Below are positions 18,711-30,000 of a DNA stretch of 64,000 nt, in pieces; position 1 is the first letter of the stretch; each line of letters starts with the position of its first letter. The notes below the pieces were generated by a model, which saw nothing but the letters and a program-made list of their open reading frames with translations, ran no database searches and had not been told where the DNA came from. The translations under genes were made by a program, and so were the position numbers. Origin of the DNA: Choricystis sp. odSpoLacu1 (Eukaryota > Chlorophyta > Trebouxiophyceae); contig OY253655.1 in assembly GCA_958009055.1 (NCBI GenBank), positions 775,808 through 839,807 of the forward strand, written 5' to 3'.

Positions 18711-21614
18711 ATGACGACCACAACCCCCACCCCTCCCGCCCCGCCCGACGAGTGGCGCCTGCTGCTGGCCGGCTACGCAGCGTTGGCCGACATGGCCAGC
18801 GTGTTTGGTCCGTCGCGCGACGGCCCCCTGTCCCTGGCGGACACGGTGGCCGCAGGCGACGCGGCGGCCGTGCTGGCCACGCCGACAGCAGCCGCCATCA
18901 CGCGCCCTGGGGGCGACTGGACGGCCGAACCCGATGACGAAGCCTCCTCCGTCACATACTGGGACGAGGTGGAGGCGGTGGCAGCGGGGGTTCCCACCAA
19001 CGCGCGTGCCGCTCTCGACCGCCTGGCGGTCGGCGCGGCGGCGCTCACCCTGTTTGTGCGGGCCAACTTTACGGGGCCTCCTCTGCAGGCTGATAATGTG
19101 CCACACTGGCCGGGGGGTGGCCGCGGTGGCGACGCAGCCCCCTCCCCCCGCCTGCCGCACGGCGAGTGCCGCCTGACGCCGTGCGACGCGGCCGCGCTCA
19201 CCCGCCTGGGCGCGTCGGGCGAGGACGCGGACGCCGCGGTGTCCGCCCCCCAGTATGGCGCGCTGGCGGTGGAGGTGCTGCTGCGGCCGCTGGGGCTGGC
19301 GGGGGATGGCAGCGGTCGTGTCGACGCGGCCGCACTCGCAGATCTCCCCCCCACGTGGCCCGCCTGGGCGCTGCGCGCAGTGGCCGCCCGCCAGCGCGTG
19401 CTGGCGTCGCGCGCGGCTGCCAGCTCGGCCGCGCTGGCAGCGCTGGCGCCGGTCGCAGCGGCGGCGGCGGAGGCCGCACCGGGCTGGGCGGCTTCTTTTG
19501 CTTTGCCCGGCACCCACTGCGAAGCCGCGGCCCTTGCCCTGGACCTGCGCGACACCGGCGCCGCGGTCCCCCTCCTGCACTCGCTGGAAATATCCCTGGG
19601 CGTCAGCGCGACCGTGGTGGGGGCGCTGGGCGTGCGCACCGCACACCAGGCGGACGCCAAGGCACAGTTGGTGGCTGTGGTGACGCGGAGCAACGACCAC
19701 ACCTCCTCCACCACCACCGTCTACGACGACGCGGGCGTCGACGCCACCACGTTGGGGTTGACAGATGGTGAGCCGCCGCCGACGCGGGAGTTGGACGGGC
19801 TGGCGACCGACGTGGACGTGCTACGCGCACCGCGGCTGGTGGTGGATGCGGGTGGTGGTGGTGGCGACGACAACACAAACGATGACGCGCCACCATCCTC
19901 CTCCACCACCCTGGACACGCTGCCCCCCCTCATCCAAGCCCTGCTCTTGCTGCGCGGCGCGGCTGTCACCCGGTCCACTGCGGACGACGGCCTGCGCGCG
20001 TGGCGTGCGGCGCCATTTGCTGAACGTGTCGCCGCCCAGCCGCGCACCCGGTTTGCGTTGGCAGCGTCGGCAGCCGTCGTGCTGGCTCGCCATGAACGCA
20101 CGCGTGGGCGCACCCGGGAGCGCGCTTTAGTGACGCTGGAGCGCGTGCGCGCGTCTGCGTCCGCGTCTGCGGGCGGCTCCCCACCTGCGTCCCGCACCCC
20201 GCTCGCACTCGCCACACCCCTGCCCCCCCTGCACCGCATCGCTCGCGAGGGCGCAGATGCTTTGTTGGCCACAGGCCTGGTCCCATCAGCTCTGGATGCT
20301 TACGTGGCAGTGGAAGCATGGGACGCGGTCGCCCTCTGCTACCGCCTCCTGGGCAAACCCGCCGCCGCGCGGGACGTGCTGGAGCGTCGCCTGGCGGTGC
20401 GCCCCACCGACCCGCGCCTGCTGTGCTCGCTGGGGGATGTGACGGGGGAGGAGGACCACTATCACGCCGCGTTGCGAGTGACGGGCGGCCGGTCGGCGCG
20501 CGCACACCGCGCCCTCGCGGTGCGCGCCGCCCGCCGCAAGGATTGGGCTGGGGCTGTGTCCGCGTGGGATGCGGCCTTAGCCCTCAACCCCGACCACACG
20601 GACGGCTGGTTTGCGTGCGGGTATGCGAGGCTGAAAGCGGGCGATGACCCCGGCGCCGCGGTCGCCTTCACCCGCGTCGTCGCCGACGACCGCGACCACG
20701 GGGACGCGTGGAACAATCTGGCCGCCATCCATCTGCGGGGAGGGCGTCCTGCCGCCGCCTTTGTGGCGCTGCAGCAGGCGGTCCGCCTCAAACGCGAATC
20801 GTGGCACGCGTGGCAAAACTATGCGTCCGCCGCCCTGGCGTGCCGCGCGCCCACGGCGGCGGCACGAGGACTGACCCACGTGCTGGAGCTGAGCAAGGGG
20901 GAGGTGAGGCCGGTTGACCTGATGGTGGGGTTGGTGGAGGCGGTGCGGGACGCGCGCGCGAGCGTGGGTGTCGATGCCGCCACCACGGGTGCTGCTGCCG
21001 ACATGTACGACGCTGCTGCCGCGTTTGCTCCAAGCGAAGAAGAAGACCATGGCGATGCCCCTACCACACCCGCCGTCGACGTCGCTGAATTAGCAGCCAC
21101 CGATGGCGCCGAAGTGTCCCTCTCCGCCGTCGCGGAACCCATCACCACCCCCCGCGACGTGGCCGCTTTAGAATCCGCCATCGGCGCCGCCCTACGGGCC
21201 GCCACCCGGACCGGCGGCGGCAGCGGCGACGCCGACGTGTGGGGCGCGCTGGCCGCGTTTTCAGATGTTACCGGCGCGACCGTCGCGGCACGTGAAGCCC
21301 GACTCAAGCGCGTGCGCCTGTTGTCCGGCGGTGGGTGGAAGGATGATGCGGCCGTGTACGGCGCGTACGTGGGCGCGCTGGTGGACCTGGCGGAGGCCGA
21401 CGTCGCGGCCGCCGCCGCGCGCGCACGCGGCGACGCGGTCTTGACTGGTGGCCGTGTCGCCGATTTGGCGGCCGCCAAACTGGCGTTGGCGTCGGCTGTG
21501 AGCGTGGCGAGAGATCGCTTTGGCGCAGACGCTGTCCAGGAGGCGGTGGAGGTGGCGGCCAGGGTGGAGGAGGCGTTGGCGGTGGCGCGCGCGGCCGAGG
21601 CACCGGTTGTGTGA
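18711..21614 (+). CDS. TTC27: TTC27/Emw1-like TPR protein
   Basis: Intronless, 967 aa, beginning at the first ATG. The N-terminal half is helical and poorly conserved (SLGVSATVVGALGVRTAHQ). The C-terminal half has tandem tetratricopeptide repeats: RAHRALAVRAARRKDWAGAV, PDHTDGWFACGYARLKAGD, DHGDAWNNLAAIHLRGGRP, SWHAWQNYASAALACRAP. The spacing and the WNNLAAIHL / WQNYA pair match TTC27 (yeast Emw1). That family has been linked to Hsp90 client folding, spliceosomal U5 snRNP maturation and glycosylation/cell wall phenotypes. It starts 294 bp from the divergent SMC4 start and ends 95 bp before ATG101. The family call rests on the TPR half only. Confidence 0.75.
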   Translation: MTTTTPTPPAPPDEWRLLLAGYAALADMASVFGPSRDGPLSLADTVAAGDAAAVLATPTAAAITRPGGDWTAEPDDEASSVTYWDEVEAVAAGVPTNARAALDRLAVGAAALTLFVRANFTGPPLQADNVPHWPGGGRGGDAAPSPRLPHGECRLTPCDAAALTRLGASGEDADAAVSAPQYGALAVEVLLRPLGLAGDGSGRVDAAALADLPPTWPAWALRAVAARQRVLASRAAASSAALAALAPVAAAAAEAAPGWAASFALPGTHCEAAALALDLRDTGAAVPLLHSLEISLGVSATVVGALGVRTAHQADAKAQLVAVVTRSNDHTSSTTTVYDDAGVDATTLGLTDGEPPPTRELDGLATDVDVLRAPRLVVDAGGGGGDDNTNDDAPPSSSTTLDTLPPLIQALLLLRGAAVTRSTADDGLRAWRAAPFAERVAAQPRTRFALAASAAVVLARHERTRGRTRERALVTLERVRASASASAGGSPPASRTPLALATPLPPLHRIAREGADALLATGLVPSALDAYVAVEAWDAVALCYRLLGKPAAARDVLERRLAVRPTDPRLLCSLGDVTGEEDHYHAALRVTGGRSARAHRALAVRAARRKDWAGAVSAWDAALALNPDHTDGWFACGYARLKAGDDPGAAVAFTRVVADDRDHGDAWNNLAAIHLRGGRPAAAFVALQQAVRLKRESWHAWQNYASAALACRAPTAAARGLTHVLELSKGEVRPVDLMVGLVEAVRDARASVGVDAATTGAAADMYDAAAAFAPSEEEDHGDAPTTPAVDVAELAATDGAEVSLSAVAEPITTPRDVAALESAIGAALRAATRTGGGSGDADVWGALAAFSDVTGATVAAREARLKRVRLLSGGGWKDDAAVYGAYVGALVDLAEADVAAAAARARGDAVLTGGRVADLAAAKLALASAVSVARDRFGADAVQEAVEVAARVEEALAVARAAEAPVV

Positions 21615-21709
21615 AAGGAAGTGACGAAGAAAAACGTGTCTCCTACTCACTTCTCTCTGGTTTTTCTCTTCCACACCCACCCACACCCTCTCTCTGTCCC
21701 GGACGCTAC

Positions 21710-21853
21710 ATGGCGTGTGAGACGGTGGACCTTCCCGAGCTGGTGCGTGGGTGGAGAGAGTGGGTGCGCGAGCGCGGGGACCCCGGCGCATGCGTGTGTA
21801 CGCATTGCCCTGCCCCCTCTCTCACCGAACCCGCCCTCTCTCCCTCACACACA

Positions 21854-21889
<36 letters not shown>

Positions 21890-22603
21890 GTCGAACCCCA
21901 CCAAGTCGCCGACGCAGTCAGTGGTGCGTGGTGAAGGAAGGCGGACGGCTGGCTCGGTTTTCGACGCGCCACCCGAAAAACCCTCGACCCTCTCACCCAC
22001 CCTCCCTCCCACTCAGCCGTCCTCCACACCGCCCTCTTCTGCCGCCAGCTGGGCATCGTCCGCCCCTCCCCCGCCCGTGCCCCGTCCCTGGACGTGGCGT
22101 ACGCGACGTGCGGTGATCCACGCGTCGCTGCAACCGTCGCCGACCGCGCGTCTGCGGTCGCCGCGTGTGCGCGCAAGCCGCGCACCAGGCCCGCGCGCGC
22201 CACCGTCACGCTCACCCTGCAGGAGGCGCGCAAGCGGTTGACCAGTGGGTGGCCGTTTGGTGGTGGTGGTCGCGGCGGTGACGACGACGGTGAAGGCTCG
22301 ACCGCGCGCGTCCCCTGGGAGCGCTGGGTGCTGCCCCTGCGCGTCGTGCCGCGCCACGCGACCGACGACGACGCTTTAAGGTCCCCCGCCGACCCGCCCC
22401 CAGGAGCGGCAGGGCTGGAAGCGTGCCTCGCTGCCACTGCACTGGCTGCCGCCGCGCGCACAGACCACGTGCCCCCCGTCGTCGCACCGGACGGGCCGCC
22501 CTTTCCGTTCGACGTGGCCTGGGCTGACGCGGGTGGTGGGTCCGGACTGGACGCGGTGCGTCGCCTGCTGAAAGCGGCCCCCCCGCCGCCAGTGTTGACG
22601 TGA
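21710..22603 (+). CDS. ATG101: Autophagy protein ATG101
   Basis: Three exons: 21710-21742, 21887-21923, 22017-22603. The product is 218 aa, the same length as human ATG101. The first two exons are only 33 and 37 bp; both use GTGCGT donors. The HORMA-type protein is recognised by QVADAV, AVLHTALFCRQLG, LTLQEARKRL, VPWERWVLPL, the DHVPPV segment and FPFDVAW near the end. ATG101 pairs with ATG13 in the ATG1/ULK initiation complex of autophagy. This is the complex that the TOR kinase encoded 2 kb downstream would be expected to restrain, although linkage of eukaryotic genes need not mean co-function. The first intron carries a (CA)n run at its acceptor. Confidence 0.9.
21841..21886 (+). repeat. 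(CA)n microsatellite at intron 3' end
   Basis: An almost pure CA tract directly precedes the acceptor AG at 21885-21886 of ATG101 intron 1, where a polypyrimidine tract would normally be. Confidence 0.9.
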
Positions 22604-22736
22604 GAGAGAGAAAGAGAACAAGATTCCCAACCTGTTGCGTGGCGCCGCGCGCGCTCGAGCCGAGCGTGCTCTGCGTGCGCTGAGAGCGTCGCTGGCCTCG
22701 CTGGCTGCATCCGCCACCGCGTGCGTGCGCGGCAGA

Positions 22737-23843
22737 ATGCCGCACGACCCCTCCGCTTCGGCCGCGGCGTCGGCCGCGGCCGCGCTGCGGTCCGCCGTCG
22801 CGGACGCGGATGCTGCCCTGGCCAATGGTGGATCTGGCGCGTTGGCTGACTTTGACAGGTTGAGAGCGCGCCGGGCGGGCGATGAAGCGAGGCACACCGA
22901 CAGGGCCGCGCGCGCTCCCGCCAACCGCGCGCGCAACCGATACACAGACGTCCTCCCCTTTGACGCAACACGTGTCGTGCTGCCGCCCGGCCCCTGCCCA
23001 CAGGCTGACGCCCACGACTACATCAATGCCTCGGTCGTGGCGTCGAGGCCGGGGGAGGCGCCGGCCTGGCACTATGTGGCGGCCCAGGGGCCGCTGCCGC
23101 ACACGGTGCCCGACTTTTGGAGGATGGCACATTCAATGCGGTCGCCCGCCATCGTGTCGTTGACGCCTGCTGTCGAGGGTGGCGTGGCCAAGTGTGCAGT
23201 GTATTTGCCGCAGGAAGGTGAGGGATCGGCGGGGGACGCAGTGGCCGTCTTTGGGTCCTATCGAGTGACGCTGGTCGGCCCCCCGACCCGCGGCGACGGG
23301 GGCGTCGTCCTGCGCCGCGTCAGCGTGGCGCCCGCGGTGGATGGCGGCAGCGTCGACCCCACCCCACACGTTCTGACCCACATCCACATCCCCGACTGGC
23401 CCGACCACGGCGTGCTGGCGTCGACGGCCACGCTGCGCGGCGCTGCGGCTGCGCTGCGGTTTGCTGTGGGTGGCGGCGACGCCGCCGCCACCGCCCCACC
23501 TCCTCCAATCATCCACTGCTCCGCCGGCATTGGGCGTACCGGCACCCTGCTCGCGGTGGACATCGCGGTGCGGCGCCTGCACGTGGCGGCGGGCGGCGGC
23601 CCAGCCGCGCGCGACGCGGCCGCGCGCGCGCTGGCCCTGCGCCGCCTGGTGCGCCGCCTGCGGTGCGCGCGCCCGGGCATGGTGCAGACGCCGGCCCAGT
23701 ATGTGGCCGCCCTGGCCGCGGTGCGGGATGAAGCAGCGTCGCTGGCGGAGGAGGTGGAGAGGGTGGCGGCGGGCGAAGCCGCGCCGATGCTCGGTGGTGT
23801 GAGTGGTGGTGAGGGGGGCAGTGGGCCGAGCAGCAGTGGGTGA
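22737..23843 (+). CDS. Classical protein tyrosine phosphatase
   Basis: Single exon from the first ATG (MPHDPSAS) to TGA, 368 aa. A longer frame exists upstream but contains no earlier ATG before the ATG101 stop. The N-terminal 70 residues are Ala-rich. The catalytic domain begins with NRYTDVLPFDATRV and DYINASVV, then has HYVAAQGPLPHTVPDFW, the WPD loop PDWPDHG, the P-loop HCSAGIGRTG (catalytic Cys near residue 261) and the Q-loop QTPAQY. All catalytic elements are present, so it should be an active phosphotyrosine phosphatase, similar in layout to plant PTP1. The C-terminal tail is Gly/Ser-rich. It begins only 133 bp after the ATG101 stop, so the intergenic promoter must be very compact. Confidence 0.9.
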   Translation: MPHDPSASAAASAAAALRSAVADADAALANGGSGALADFDRLRARRAGDEARHTDRAARAPANRARNRYTDVLPFDATRVVLPPGPCPQADAHDYINASVVASRPGEAPAWHYVAAQGPLPHTVPDFWRMAHSMRSPAIVSLTPAVEGGVAKCAVYLPQEGEGSAGDAVAVFGSYRVTLVGPPTRGDGGVVLRRVSVAPAVDGGSVDPTPHVLTHIHIPDWPDHGVLASTATLRGAAAALRFAVGGGDAAATAPPPPIIHCSAGIGRTGTLLAVDIAVRRLHVAAGGGPAARDAAARALALRRLVRRLRCARPGMVQTPAQYVAALAAVRDEAASLAEEVERVAAGEAAPMLGGVSGGEGGSGPSSSG

Positions 23844-24065
23844 GACAAGGGTGTGTGTGTTGTCTTTCTTTCTTCGTGTGTGCGTGTGTGTCATCAACGA
23901 CCCGGCGGGACAAGAGAGAGAAGGGGGAAAAACAGGGTTTTTCACAACAGAAAGGTCGAGCGTAATAGGGCGTCCGCCCCAAACGCAACAATGCGCTCCC
24001 CCTGACCCTCCGCGACACACCGTCCGCACCTCCCACACGTTGGTCTCACTTTAAAGAAAAGCGTC

Positions 24066-27000
24066 ATGTCGTTGACAGCGCTGCCGCCGCCCGGCCTGTT
24101 GCCGCTGCGCGGCGCGCCGCCGCGCGGCCCGGCCGACCAGCAGCTGGCGCGCGCGCTGGCTGAGCTGTGCAGGCCAGGTGAGGAGAGGGGAGGATTGAGT
24201 GTGTGTGTGTGGCTTGTGTGGGGGGCGTCGACAGGAAAAAGGGGGCCGGCCGCGGGGCGAGAGAGGCGGAGGGGGACTGTCTTCTCTCGACCCCCCATCG
24301 GCCGACCCGCATTTGACCCTCTCCTCCCCTTCCCTCAGGCGCCCTCGACCGCTGGCGCGACGGCGACCGCCCCCTGCGCGACTACGTGGAAGCCGCCGCC
24401 GCCGACGCCAGCGGCGACGCGGCCGCGTCGGTGGCGGCCGACACGCTGCGCCGCGTCGCCGCGCTCGCCGCGTCGGCCTACCCGGCCGACCGCCTGGCCG
24501 CCGTGCTCGCCGTCGACGAATTGGTGGATGCACGCGCCCTGGGCGAGCCCGCCGCCCGGGTGGCCGCGTTTGCGGCGCACCTGGATGGCGTGCTGGCGTC
24601 CGCCAGCGACGCGGCCACACTCGACGCGGCGGCCGCAGCCTACGGCCACCTCGCTCGCGGCGGCGGCGCAGCTGCGGCAGAAGCCGTGGAAGCCGTTGTG
24701 CGGCGCTGCGTCGACTGGCTGCGCAGCGATGGCGGGGGTGCATCCGCGTCGTCATCCTCTGGCCGCGCGCCGCCGCCCCCGCCCTCCGACCGCCGCCTCG
24801 CGGCCGCCCTAACCCTGCGCGCCCTGGCGGAGGCCGCCCCCGCCGTCTTCAATGTGCACGTCCGCCCCTTTGTGGACGCCGTGTGGGCGGGTCTGCGGGA
24901 TGGGAGGCCAGCTGTGAGGGCTGCAGCGGCCGCTGCTCTCCGCGCGTGCCTGGTTCTCGTTGAAGCCCGTGAAACGCGGTACCGCGTCCAGTGGTACCAT
25001 CGCCTGTACGAAGAGTCGCGCCGGGGACTGGAGGCGCCGGGCGCGCCCCCAGAAGCGGTGCTGGGATCCCTGGCAGCTCTTCGAGAACTGCTCGCCCACA
25101 CGGGAGAATTCATGCTGGCCCGCCACCGTGAAGTCGCAGCCTCCGTCCTGCGCTTTGCATCCGCGCGCGAGCCCTCGGTGCGGGGCGCCGCCCTGGCCCT
25201 GGCCCCCGCGCTGGCCGCGTTTGCGCCGGAGAGGTTTGCGGCTTCCTACCTGCCGCGCTGTGTCGACGCTGTGGTTGCCTGCCTCGCGTCCCCCGCCGAA
25301 CGCCCCGCCGCGTTTGGCGCGCTGGGGGCCACCGCCCGCGCCCTGGCGGATGCGGGCGTGGCGGATGGGCTGGCGCCCGCCCTACCTGCAGCTGCTGCTG
25401 CCATTGGGGACGCACTCGCGGCCGCCGCGCCGGCGCCGACCGCCGCGCTGCCGCCGCGAGCGCCAGCCGCGGCGCCCACCCCGCCCCGCCCCCAGACCAC
25501 GGGGCGGGCGCCACCTTCCGCGGCGGCCGCGCTGCAGTGCATGGGCGACCTGGCGGCCTCGCTGCAGGATGCGTGGGCGCCACACGCGGCGGCGCTGCTG
25601 CCCGCGGCTGCCGCGACGGGGCTCTCCCCTGCCTTGGTCGACGCTCTGACCGCCACCGCGGACGCCATGCCCGACCTGGCGCCCGCGGTGCAGGCCGCCC
25701 TGCTGGACCTGCTGGCGGGCGTGCTGGCCCCCCGGCGCGACCGGGGGGGAGGGGGCGCGCCGCCGCAGCCGCCCACCGGCGCGGCCGTCCGCCTCGCTCT
25801 CCGCACGCTGGCCGCCACCGACCTCGGCCCCCCCACCTCTCTGCTCCGCTTTGTGCGGCGGGCGGCCGCCCCCCTGTTGGACGATGGCGACGCCGGCACC
25901 CGGCGCGCCGCGGCCGCCGCGTGCGCGGCAGCCGCGCGCCGCGCGGCCGCCGCCGCGTCCGCCCCCGGCGCGCTGCCCCCTCCCCCCGCCGCCGTGCGCG
26001 ACGGTGAAGCCATCGTGGCCCGGTTGTTGAGGGCGGCTGCCACTGATGTCGCTCCCTCTGTGCGGCGGGCAGCGCTGGCATCTCTGGCTTCCGCCCGCGA
26101 ACTCGACCCCGCCCTCGCCCAGGGCGACGCGCTCGTCCCCCTCTCCGTCGTGCTCAACGACGAAGCCGCCCCCGTGCGCGGCGACGCCCTTGCCCTGGCC
26201 GGCCGCCTCGCCTCCATCAACCCGGCCGCCGTGCTGCCCAGCCTGAGGCGGCACCTGATGCAGCTGCTGGCTGATTTGGATGCAGCCCCCGACGCGCGCC
26301 GGCGCGAGGAGGCGGCCGTCCTGCTGGGAGGCCTGGCCCGCGCCTGCCCCCGCCTCGTGCGCCCGTACGCGGGCGCCGTCATGAGGACGCTGGTGGCGCG
26401 CATGGCGGCGCCTCCCGCGGTGGCGGCTGCGCCCCCGGCCGCCGCCAGCGTCGCGGCAGCCACCGCGGCGGGCGGCCTCTCCCCCCGCACCCCCACCGAC
26501 GCCGCCACGGCGGCCGCCGCAGCCGTCGCAGCCGCTGCCGCTTCCTCTGCTGCCGCAGCGGGGGGCGCGCTGCCCGCCCTGCTGACGACGGCGGGCGAGT
26601 TGGCGCGCGTGGCGGGCCCCGCCATCGCGCCCCACGTCGCCGACCTGCTCCCCCTCGTCATCGACGCGGTGGCGTCGGGGGGGGCGGCGTCCGCCTCCTC
26701 GTCCTCGTCAGCTGGCGCGGGGCGGCGGGCTGCCGCGGTGGCGACACTCGGGGCCGTGGTGGAGGCCACGGGCGCGGCGATGCACCCGTACGCCGAGTTT
26801 CCGCACCTGCTCGGCCTCCTCCTGCGAGCGCTCGCCGACGGCCCCCCCTCCGGCAGGCCCGACGTGCTGCGCGTGCTGGGAGCGCTGGGTGCCCTGGACC
26901 CCCACACCCACAAGCTCAACTGTGCCGGCCTCTCGGGTGAAGGCAAGCTCGAGGAAGAGGGCGTCCGCCCGCAGCGCCCGGGCGGCGCGCCCGCCCCCAC

Positions 27001-30000
27001 GGGCGCCGCCACCTCCCTCGCCGCCCGCCCGGCCGCCACCTCGGTGGCTGCTTACGGTGGTGGCCCCGGCGGCGTGGCCGGCACCCTGGGTGGCGGCGCG
27101 ACTGGGTTGGATGCGGCAGCCGACCTCCTCCCCGCGGGTGGCCTCGCTGCGGCAGGCGACGATTTTTACGCGGCCGTCGCGCTGCGTGCCCTCCTGCGCG
27201 CCCTCCGAGACGGCGGCATGGCCCACCAGAGGGGAGCTGTTGCGAGGGCGCTTTTCTATGTGTTGGGCGCACTCAGGGGTGGTGCAGTGCCTTACTTGCC
27301 GACCGTCGTTCCCGCGCTGTTGGCTGCTCTGCGGGCGGGCGACGAGCCCCTGCGCGACTACATCCTCTCCGCCCTCGCCCCCCTGGCCACCGCCCTCGGC
27401 GCCCACCTGCGCCGCTGGCTGCCCGACCTGCTGGCCGCCACGGCGGCCGCGTGGGAGGCGCCGGGGGGGCGGCTGGTGCCGCGCGCGATCGCGCTGCACG
27501 CCGCGCTGGCGGCCGCGGTCGGTGCTGACGATGTCCGCCCCCACCTCGCCGACCTCCTCCCCCGCTACGCCGGCCTCTTTGCCGACGTGGAGAGGGGGGT
27601 GGACGCGTCCCTCGTCCCCCCCGCCCTGGGCGTGCTGGAAGCGTTGGGCCCCGCCCTGGACGCTCACCTCCCCCTGCTCCTCCCCTCGGTGCTGCGCCTG
27701 GCCGCGCCGGCCGGCCCCGGCCCTCCGCTCCCCGTGCGCCGCGCTGCGCTGGCCGCCCTGGCCCGCCTGCTGCCCCGCCTGGATGCCGCCCCCCACGCCG
27801 CAGCCGTGCTGCACCCGTTGCTGCGAGTCGCAGACGCGGGCCCGTCCGACCTGCTCCCCGACGCGGCCGACGCTTTTGTCGCGCTGGCTCCCTGCTTTGG
27901 CGACGCGGCGCGCCTGTTCGCGCCCTCCTTTGGCGCCGCCCTGGCGCGCAGGGGGGCGCGTCACGCGGGGTTTGACAGGTTGGCGGCTTCCCTGGCTGCT
28001 CCTGCCCCGCCGTGCGTGCCCGACGATGGCGCCCCCCCTCCTGCCGCCGACTTTGGCGACTCCGACCCGGCCGCCGGCTGGGCGGGCGCCGCTGCGGCAG
28101 CCGACGCGGCGGCCGCCACCCTGGCCGACGATGGCGGCGGCGCCCCCGACGGCAGGCACGCGGTGTGCGAAGCCTCCCTGCGCCGCGCGTGGGAGTCGAG
28201 TCAGCGCTGCACCGCGGACGACTGGGACGAGTGGGCGCGCCGCTTCGCGGTGGAGCTTCTCCGCCAGTCGCCCTCCCCCGCGTTGCGAGCCGCGGCCCCT
28301 CTGGCCCAAGCCCAGCCCGCGGTGGCGCGCGAACTCTTCCCCGCCGCCTTTGTGTCGTGCTGGGGGGAGCTGTCGCTGGGCGCGCAGGACGCGTTGGTGC
28401 GCTCGCTCGAAGCCGCGCTCGCGTCACCCTCCATTCCCGCGGAAACTGTGACTGCCCTGCTCGACTTGGCCGAATTCATGGAGCACGACGACCGCCCCCT
28501 GCCCCTGGACCAGCGCACGCTGGGCGCTCTGGCAGAGAGGTGCCACGCGTTTGCGAAAGCGCTGCACTACAAGGAAGCCGAATTCGCTGCGTCCCCCGCC
28601 TCCGCCGTGGAAGCCCTGATCTCCATCAACAACCACCTGCGCCAACCCGAGGCCGCGGTGGGCGTGCTGACCGTCGCCCAACGCGACCTGCACATGGAGT
28701 TGAAGGAGTCGTGGTACGAAAAACTGCAGCGCTGGGACGACGCGCTGGCCGCCTATGAAGCACGTGCCGCCGCCGCCCCCCCGGGCTCAGCGGCTGCGGC
28801 AGACGCGGCAGCTGGGCGCCTGCGCTGCCTGGCCGCGCTGGCCAGGTGGGACGACCTGGCGTTGGGCTGTGCCACGGTGTGGGCGGCAACGGGGCCGGCG
28901 GGGCGGCGCGAACTGGCGCCGCTCGCGTCTCTCGCGGCCTGGCACATGGGCCGCTGGGACGACATGGCCGTGTACGCGGGCGAGCTGGGGGGCAGAGGCG
29001 CCCCCCCTTCTTCCTCTGCCGAGTTTCTGCGCGCGGTGCTGGCCGTGCACGCGCGCGACTGGCCGACCGCGCGCGCGCGCGCGTCGCGTCGGCGCGCACC
29101 CTCCTCGGCTCCGAGCTCGCCGCTCTGGTGCGCGAGTCCTATGAACGCGCCTACGCCGACGTCGTGCGCGCTCAGCAGCTGGCCGAGTTGGACGAAGTCA
29201 TTGATTATTCACTGGCGGCGGACGCAGCGGCCGCGGCTGCCGTCACCGGTGCCCCGCCCACCGACCGCGACCGCCGCCCCCTCATCCTCTCCATGTGGCG
29301 CAAACGCCTGGACGGCGTCCAACGCAACGTGGAAGTCTGGCAAGCCCTGCTGTCGGTGCGGTCCCTCGTGCTGCCCGCGTCCGACGACGCGCGCACGTGG
29401 GTCAAGTTTGCCGCGCTGTGCCGCAAGTCGGGGCGCGCGCAGCACGCGCGGCGCGTGCTGGTGTCGTTGTTGGGTTACGACCCCGACGCCGCCCCCGGCG
29501 TCCCCTCGGTCGACGCCGCGGGCGCGCCCTGCGTGGACCCGGGCCCTCCCCTCGTGCGCTTCGCGTACGCCAAGCACGAGTGGGCGGCCGCGCCCGACGC
29601 GGGCGCGCGCGCGCGCGCGCTGGCGCGGCTGACAGCCCTCGCCGCCGACGTCTGCCCCTCCGGCCGCGACTGGCTTCCCCCCCCGGGAGCCCCCCCCGCG
29701 GAGCTGGCGGGCGCGGAGCGGGACGGCTACCGCGCCCCCCTGGCCGCCCGCGTGTCGCTGCGCCTGGGCACGTGGGCGTGGTCGGCCACGCCGCCCGGCG
29801 CGCTCGACGACACCGCCGTCGCCGACGTCCTCTCCCGCCTGGAACTCGCCACCGCGCGCGCCCCCGACTGGGCGCGCGCCTGGCACGCGTGGGCCCTGTT
29901 CAACGTGCAAGCCATGGAGCACTACGCGCGCCACGACGTCGCCGCCGCCGCGCGCCACGCGGCGCCCGCGGTGCGCGGTTTCTTTGCGTCTGTCGCAGTC

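Noticed and set aside
25246..28309. Long minus-strand frames inside TOR
   Set aside because: They are antisense to conserved HEAT and FAT sequence; composition is only Ala/Arg/Gly.
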